DNA from: Candidatus Avimonas faecium
Lineage (GTDB): Bacteria; Bacillota; Clostridia; Oscillospirales; Acutalibacteraceae
Assembly: GCA_904419005.1 (NCBI GenBank)
Contig: CAJFQI010000013.1
Coordinates: 1 to 44,625, forward strand
Length of the DNA stretch: 44,625 nt
Direction: 5' to 3'
The notes under the pieces were generated by a model. That model ran no database searches. It saw nothing but the letters and a program-made list of their open reading frames with translations, and was not told the DNA's origin. Below, piece after piece: positions 40,498 through 44,625 of the stretch; the stretch's first letter is position 1, and every line of letters begins with the position of its first letter. The translations under genes and the position numbers were made by a program.

Positions 40498-42807
40498 TCA
40501 TTCAATCCCGCGCATGGCCAGCGCCTTGGATTGCAGCTGGAGAAGCTTGTAATACACGCCTCGCCGCTGCACCAACTCCTCGTGCGTACCGCTTTCCACC
40601 AGCTTGCCGTTGTCAAGCACAATCAGCCGGTCGGCATTGCGCAGGGTGGAAAGGCGGTGGGCGATCGAAATCGTCGTGCGGCCTTGGATCAGCTTTTCAA
40701 GCGAAGCCTGGATTGCGCGCTCCGTTTCGGTGTCGACCGACGCCGTGGCTTCGTCCAAGACCAGGATCTTCGGGTCGGCCAGGATGGCGCGGGCGATCGA
40801 CACCCGCTGCCGCTCGCCGCCCGACAGTTCCCGGCCGCCCGAGCCGATCACGGTATCGTACCCGTCCGGGAGGCGGCAGATAAAGCCGTGTGCGCTCGCC
40901 GCAATGGCCGCGCGGACGATTTCCTCCCGGCTCGCGTCGGGGCGGGCATAGGCGATGTTCTCGGCCACGGTGCCCATAAAAATATACGTTTCCTGGCTGA
41001 CCATGGCCACCGCGCCTCGCAACGATGCAAAGGAGATATCCTTTACATTACTGCCGTCGAGCAGCACCTCGCCATCGTCGGGATCGTACAGCCGGGAAAT
41101 CAGATTGACCAGGGTGGACTTGCCCGCGCCGGATTTGCCCACAATCCCCAGCATTTCCCCCGCGCGGATGTGGAAGCTGATGTCCTTGAGCACCGGCTTA
41201 TTGGGCTCGTAGCTGAAGCTGACCCCCCGCAGCTCCACATCGCCTTGAATATCCAGCTGTAAAGGGTTTTCCTTTTCCTCGATCTCCGGGTGGGAATCGA
41301 TGATTTCAAACACCCGCTGGGCGGAATTCATGCTGCTCGCCCACCAGCGGAACACGTCGGAGAAAAACTCCAGCGGCCCCTGGAGCATCGTCAGGTAGCT
41401 GACAAAGGTGAGCAGCTCGCCATAGGTAAAATTTCCCGAGGAGTTCAACAGGATCAGCGCGCCGACACTCCACACCAAGAGGTTGGGGATGTCCCGGGTA
41501 AGGGAATAGGCGATGTCGTATTGATTGCCGTAATGCACGACCCGCATCTCGGCGGCGCGGACCCGCTCGTTGACCTTGTCAAACCGCTTGTTTTCGTTTT
41601 TCTCCTGGCCAAAGGCGCGGACCACCCGCGCGCCGACGATATCGTCGTTGAGCAGGGAGTACATGGACCGCACCATCCGGGCGCGGCGGCCGTTGGCATG
41701 CCAATACCGCGGCCCCACCACATAGCAGACAATAGCGGCCGGCGGGAGCATCACGATGGCGACCAGGGCAAGCTTCCAATTCATGGAAAACATCACGAAG
41801 ATGGACAGCGCCATCGTCACCACATTAAAAAGGAAATACGGCAGGCCGTCAATAAAGAAACCCATGACCTCGTTGGCGTCGCCGTTGACCCGCTGCATCA
41901 GCGAACCGGTCTGCCGGCGGGTGAAGAAGCCGACCGACAGGTCCTTGAGGGAATCAAACACCCGCTGCTTGAGCTTGCAGACGATATCCGGCACCATGTA
42001 CGCGGTCATCCGCCCGTGGATGATCCCGGTCAGGTGGCGGATGAAATGCGTACCCGCCATGGTGAGCACCAACAGGAGGAGCAGCAGCATCGTGTTGCCT
42101 GGGATTCCCAGCTTTTCCGCCAGCTCCCCTCCGCCGCCGAGCACCTGGTCGTACAGCACTGAACCGCTTAAATACGGCCATACCGCGTTCGCCAGCCCCG
42201 AAATGGTCACGCCGGACAGCATGACCACAACCCGGAGCTTATAGTTTTTGAAGTATTGCAGAATGCGCACGAATACCGTATGCTTTTCCATGCAGCGCGG
42301 GCAGACGGCCCGCCCCCGCTCCGGGTAAGGCGCGCCGCATTTCGGGCAGTAATCCTCCCCGTCGTCCCCCCGCTCCTTTAAGGGCCTCCCGCTCAGCAGC
42401 GCGTCCAAATCCTCGCAGAACCGCTGCATCCGGCGCATTTTGGTGCCGGAAAAGCGGCAAAGCCAGGTTTCGGTGCCGTCCACATCCACGGTCAGCAGCC
42501 CGCCGACCACCTGGTTGAGGATTTTCGGATTGCCTAAGCGGGAAAGCGAATAGTCGTACAGCTCCGCAATCCCTTCCGGCTGCCGCCGTTTGGGCAGGGA
42601 AGCCCCCGCGTAGGCCATCTCGCCGCATTGGTCGGAGACGGCGAAAATCAGCCGCTCAGGCGTCAGCAGCAGGTAAATATTCTGCAGCCCGCCGTCGTTG
42701 TTCATATCCGCCGCGGCCAGCGAACAGACCTCGCCGGTAACGATCCCCCGCTCCTCCAGCGCCTTACGCACCGAGCGGGGCACCGGCTTCCACAACGTAT
42801 CCTTCAT
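40498..42807 (-). CDS. ABC exporter half with N-terminal beta domain and zinc ribbon (second of pair)
   Basis: Exporter of 769 residues with the same plan as its partner at 37563: beta-rich domain (about 1-145; NIYLLLTPERLIFAVSD and TWLCRFSGTKMRRM, aligning with YLCRFSMRHM of the partner), a zinc ribbon at C154/C157 and C169/C172 (YCPKCG...VCPRCM), six helices from about 188, and an NBD with GKSGAGKST, LSGGERQ, LDEATASVD and SIAHRLST, all canonical. Both halves keep both site types, so homo- or heterodimers are possible. GAAAGGAAGG is just upstream of the ATG. The genes lie in the order this gene, DUF1854, ABC partner, SdpI-like. Substrate unknown. Confidence 0.87.
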   Translation of the reverse strand: MKDTLWKPVPRSVRKALEERGIVTGEVCSLAAADMNNDGGLQNIYLLLTPERLIFAVSDQCGEMAYAGASLPKRRQPEGIAELYDYSLSRLGNPKILNQVVGGLLTVDVDGTETWLCRFSGTKMRRMQRFCEDLDALLSGRPLKERGDDGEDYCPKCGAPYPERGRAVCPRCMEKHTVFVRILQYFKNYKLRVVVMLSGVTISGLANAVWPYLSGSVLYDQVLGGGGELAEKLGIPGNTMLLLLLLVLTMAGTHFIRHLTGIIHGRMTAYMVPDIVCKLKQRVFDSLKDLSVGFFTRRQTGSLMQRVNGDANEVMGFFIDGLPYFLFNVVTMALSIFVMFSMNWKLALVAIVMLPPAAIVCYVVGPRYWHANGRRARMVRSMYSLLNDDIVGARVVRAFGQEKNENKRFDKVNERVRAAEMRVVHYGNQYDIAYSLTRDIPNLLVWSVGALILLNSSGNFTYGELLTFVSYLTMLQGPLEFFSDVFRWWASSMNSAQRVFEIIDSHPEIEEKENPLQLDIQGDVELRGVSFSYEPNKPVLKDISFHIRAGEMLGIVGKSGAGKSTLVNLISRLYDPDDGEVLLDGSNVKDISFASLRGAVAMVSQETYIFMGTVAENIAYARPDASREEIVRAAIAASAHGFICRLPDGYDTVIGSGGRELSGGERQRVSIARAILADPKILVLDEATASVDTETERAIQASLEKLIQGRTTISIAHRLSTLRNADRLIVLDNGKLVESGTHEELVQRRGVYYKLLQLQSKALAMRGIE

Positions 42808-42918
42808 ATGCCTTCCTTTCTACAGCCTCTCCAGCCTGCGCAGGCACGCCGACAGGGCTTGAACAGGCCCTCCCCTTTTCCGCGGCATTCCATGTCCTTC
42901 CCGCAGCGCCGGCCTGCC

Positions 42919-43941
42919 CTACCCTTCCCGGCGGGCGTCCGGCCCGGAAAAGCCGCGGCGGCCGGCATCCTGCGCGTGGATTTGATCCATTGACCACTCT
43001 ATCAGCTCCAGCGCCTTGACCGTGTCCCGATGCGGGACGACCGGGCTTTCCAGCACCCCCTGGCTCCAAAGGCGCCGGAATTCCTCCACCTCATAGGCAA
43101 AGCCGTCTATTTCCTCAAACTGCCGGATCTCGTCCGGCTTCCCGGTAACATGCAGGGTATACGAATCGGCCTGGAAGAAATGGGGCAGGCTGATCCAGGC
43201 GTCCCGTCCGTGGATGGTGGCGGCCATGGTGCCCATCCGGTCGCTCCCGCAGGTTAAAACCGCCGTTTGGCCGTCCGGATATTCCAGCGTCAGCGCCGCA
43301 AATTCATCCACGCCGGTCGGCGCGAGCCGGCCGAAGACGCTGGCCGTGCAGTAATCCGGCCCAAAGAGGGAAAACGCCATATGGACGGTATAGATCCCCA
43401 CGTCCAGCAACGCTCCTCCGCCCTTTGCAGGATCGTAAATCCGGTGGTTGGGATCATAGGGAAAATGGTTGCTGAAGTCGATTACCGCCCCCTTCAGTTC
43501 TCCCAAGCCCCCCGATTTCGCCAAGGAGACCGCCTGCCGGCAGGCGGGAAGGTACCGGCTCCACATCGCCTCCATCAGCAGGAGGTTCTGTTCTTTTGCC
43601 AAGCGGAACAGAGCCTCCGCTTGCGCGGCGGTCATGGTCATCGGCTTCTCGCAAAGCACCGGCTTGCCGGCCAGCAGGCAGTCGCGCACCGTCTCATAAT
43701 GGGCCGGATGGAGATTGGCCACATAGACCGCATCCACGCCGCCGTCCTGCAATAGGCGGGCGTAGCTGCCATAAGCCTTTTCGGCCCCCTGCTCCCGTGC
43801 GAAGGCTTCCGCCCGCGCGGCGTCCTTGGCTGCTACGGCGGCAAGCGCCATATTGTCCCGTGAAGCGATCACCGACGCCATCCGGCGGGCGATGCCGCCG
43901 CAGCCCAGGATCCCCCACCGCAGAAATTTGCTGTTATCCAT
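42919..43941 (-). CDS. Gfo/Idh/MocA family NAD(P)-dependent oxidoreductase
   Basis: Cytoplasmic dehydrogenase of 340 residues. N-terminal Rossmann fold (LRWGILGCGGIARRMASVI), the family EKP motif (PVLCEKPMTMTAAQAEAL) with the usual Lys-Pro, then the C-terminal alpha/beta domain (LLDVGIYTVHMAFSLFG). It resembles trans-1,2-dihydrobenzene-1,2-diol dehydrogenase or sugar (inositol, glucose-fructose) dehydrogenase groups; substrate not determinable. AAAGGAGG is 7 nt before the ATG. It is 111 bp upstream of the exporter gene and could be its operon head, as I see no promoter in the gap. Confidence 0.85.
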   Translation of the reverse strand: MDNSKFLRWGILGCGGIARRMASVIASRDNMALAAVAAKDAARAEAFAREQGAEKAYGSYARLLQDGGVDAVYVANLHPAHYETVRDCLLAGKPVLCEKPMTMTAAQAEALFRLAKEQNLLLMEAMWSRYLPACRQAVSLAKSGGLGELKGAVIDFSNHFPYDPNHRIYDPAKGGGALLDVGIYTVHMAFSLFGPDYCTASVFGRLAPTGVDEFAALTLEYPDGQTAVLTCGSDRMGTMAATIHGRDAWISLPHFFQADSYTLHVTGKPDEIRQFEEIDGFAYEVEEFRRLWSQGVLESPVVPHRDTVKALELIEWSMDQIHAQDAGRRGFSGPDARREG

Positions 43942-44143
43942 GCTGTATTCCTCCTTTGACTTGTCCGCCGTTATTCCTGAAACACTCTACAGCCGGTCCG
44001 CACCTGACCGATGAGGCCGTCAGCCTCCGGCCGTCCCAAGCGGAAAAACGGCCGCTCTTCCCTTTCTTTCCTTGTCCGTCTGCCGGCCAGGGCCTTGCAA
44101 AACCGCCGCGCAGCGCTTTACAAACAGCGATTTAAGCCGGTAT

Positions 44144-44191
44144 AAAGAAAAGGCAGGGCACCCCCGCCAAAAGGCGGCAGCGTCCTGCCAA
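44144..44191 (-). terminator. Terminator of rnpB
   Basis: On the minus strand GGCAGG and CCTGCC (44186-44191 and 44152-44157) enclose a second CCGCC/GGCGG stem, then TTTTCTTT. It starts about 12 nt after the RNA 3' end. Confidence 0.8.
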
Positions 44192-44203
44192 AACACCAAA
44201 GGA

Positions 44204-44540
44204 TGAGCGGGCCTGTAAGCCGAGTTCTGTCGTGAACAGCCATCTATCTCGACCGTATGTTGCCATACGGCTCTAGCCGCCCGTCGAAGCCCATCGGGCC
44301 GATGGATTGCTTCAGTCGGCGTTGCACCGGATAGGGTTTGCAGGGCCGCATGGTCTCCCATGCGCCGGTGAGCTCTTACCTCGCCTTTCCACCCTTACCG
44401 CGAAAACGCGGCGGTATATCTCTGTTGCACTTTCCCTAGGGTCACCCCCGGCGGCCGTTAGCCGTTATCCTGCCCTGTGGTGCTCGGACTTTCCTCATAC
44501 CCGCGCAAAACGGATACGCGGCTGTTCAGCCCGCTCAACG
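44204..44540 (-). ncRNA. rnpB: RNase P RNA, bacterial type A
   Basis: Catalytic RNA that trims tRNA 5' ends. About 337 nt. Read on the minus strand: P1 helix GAGCGGGC (44529-44536) paired with GCCCGCTC (44207-44214), the conserved GAGGAAAGTCCGAGC, then CACAGGGCAGGATAACGGC, GTGACCCTAGGGAAAGTGC, ACCGCC, AAGGTAAGGGTGGAAAGGC and the 3' AGAACTCGGCTTACAGGCCCGC. Conserved core regions match type A. The ends are estimated from P1 and the promoter; exact termini are uncertain by a few nucleotides. Confidence 0.95.
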
Positions 44541-44546
44541 CTGTCT

Positions 44547-44575
44547 ATACTAAAGCATCCGCCTGATTTTGTCAA
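44547..44575 (-). promoter_or_regulatory. Consensus promoter of rnpB
   Basis: On the minus strand TTGACA (44570-44575), 17-bp spacer, TAGTAT (44547-44552). Expected start of transcription is about 44540, which matches the predicted 5' end of the RNA. Confidence 0.9.
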
Positions 44576-44625
44576 CCATCGCCCGCTTTTTCTCGGATGC
44601 ACCGCCGCCCGCGTCACGCTGAAAC

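Noticed and set aside
44020-44361. Minus-strand open frame of 113 codons
   Set aside because: It overlaps the RNase P RNA and its terminator.

Overview
The window looks like chromosomal DNA from a GC-rich member of the Clostridia, probably an Oscillospiraceae-like gut anaerobe. The reasons are gene content typical of that class: cdaA-cdaR, a DUF3343/cysteine desulfurase pair, DapL-type lysine synthesis, DUF368, PF06541 proteins, RecD2 and a type A RNase P RNA. Start codons are mixed ATG/GTG/TTG, usually behind strong GGAGG-like sites, and many genes are separated by compact hairpin terminators. There is no prophage, IS element, CRISPR array, rRNA or tRNA that I can see. This is mostly a housekeeping region with a few unusual modules.

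Layout. 1-6.1 kb (minus strand): cdaA-cdaR (cyclic di-AMP synthesis and its regulator), a cysteine desulfurase with a small DUF3343 protein, and an ABC-F ATPase whose two ATP sites are asymmetric. 6.4-7.9 kb: a FAD oxidoreductase with a C-terminal Rieske domain. 8.3-15.1 kb (plus strand): one probable operon with a clear sigma-A promoter, carA, then a single 1353-codon frame that joins a complete carbamoyl-phosphate synthase large subunit to a complete diaminopimelate epimerase, then dapL and a strong terminator. 15.2-25.8 kb (minus): a lone AT-rich HExxH protein, a lipoprotein, a nuclease-helicase fusion, an ArsC/Spx-like protein, and the putP-rarA-esterase-glyA cluster, with a deoxyinosine-type DNA glycosylase upstream. 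26.2-31.7 kb (mostly plus): nth, a DUF368 lipid-carrier translocase flanked by two PF06541 membrane proteins, an SGNH hydrolase, and a SLOG-like protein translationally coupled to a cysteine-rich unknown. 32-36.4 kb (minus): murC, recD2 (with two identical 44-bp repeats in its leader) and a one-TM unknown. 36.8-43.9 kb (minus): an SdpI-like membrane protein, then a module of two zinc-ribbon ABC exporters with a DUF1854 protein between them, and a Gfo/Idh/MocA oxidoreductase. 44.2-44.54 kb (minus): rnpB with promoter and terminator.

The genes converge on cell-envelope supply (c-di-AMP control, DAP for peptidoglycan, MurC, lipid-carrier recycling), nucleotide and one-carbon metabolism (carAB, glyA) and DNA repair (nth, DNA glycosylase, rarA, recD2, nuclease-helicase). 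The two most unusual items are the CarB-DapF fusion, which physically ties pyrimidine/arginine precursor synthesis to DAP/lysine synthesis, and the ABC-DUF1854-ABC module, whose exporters share an N-terminal beta-rich domain plus zinc ribbon and whose substrate is unknown.
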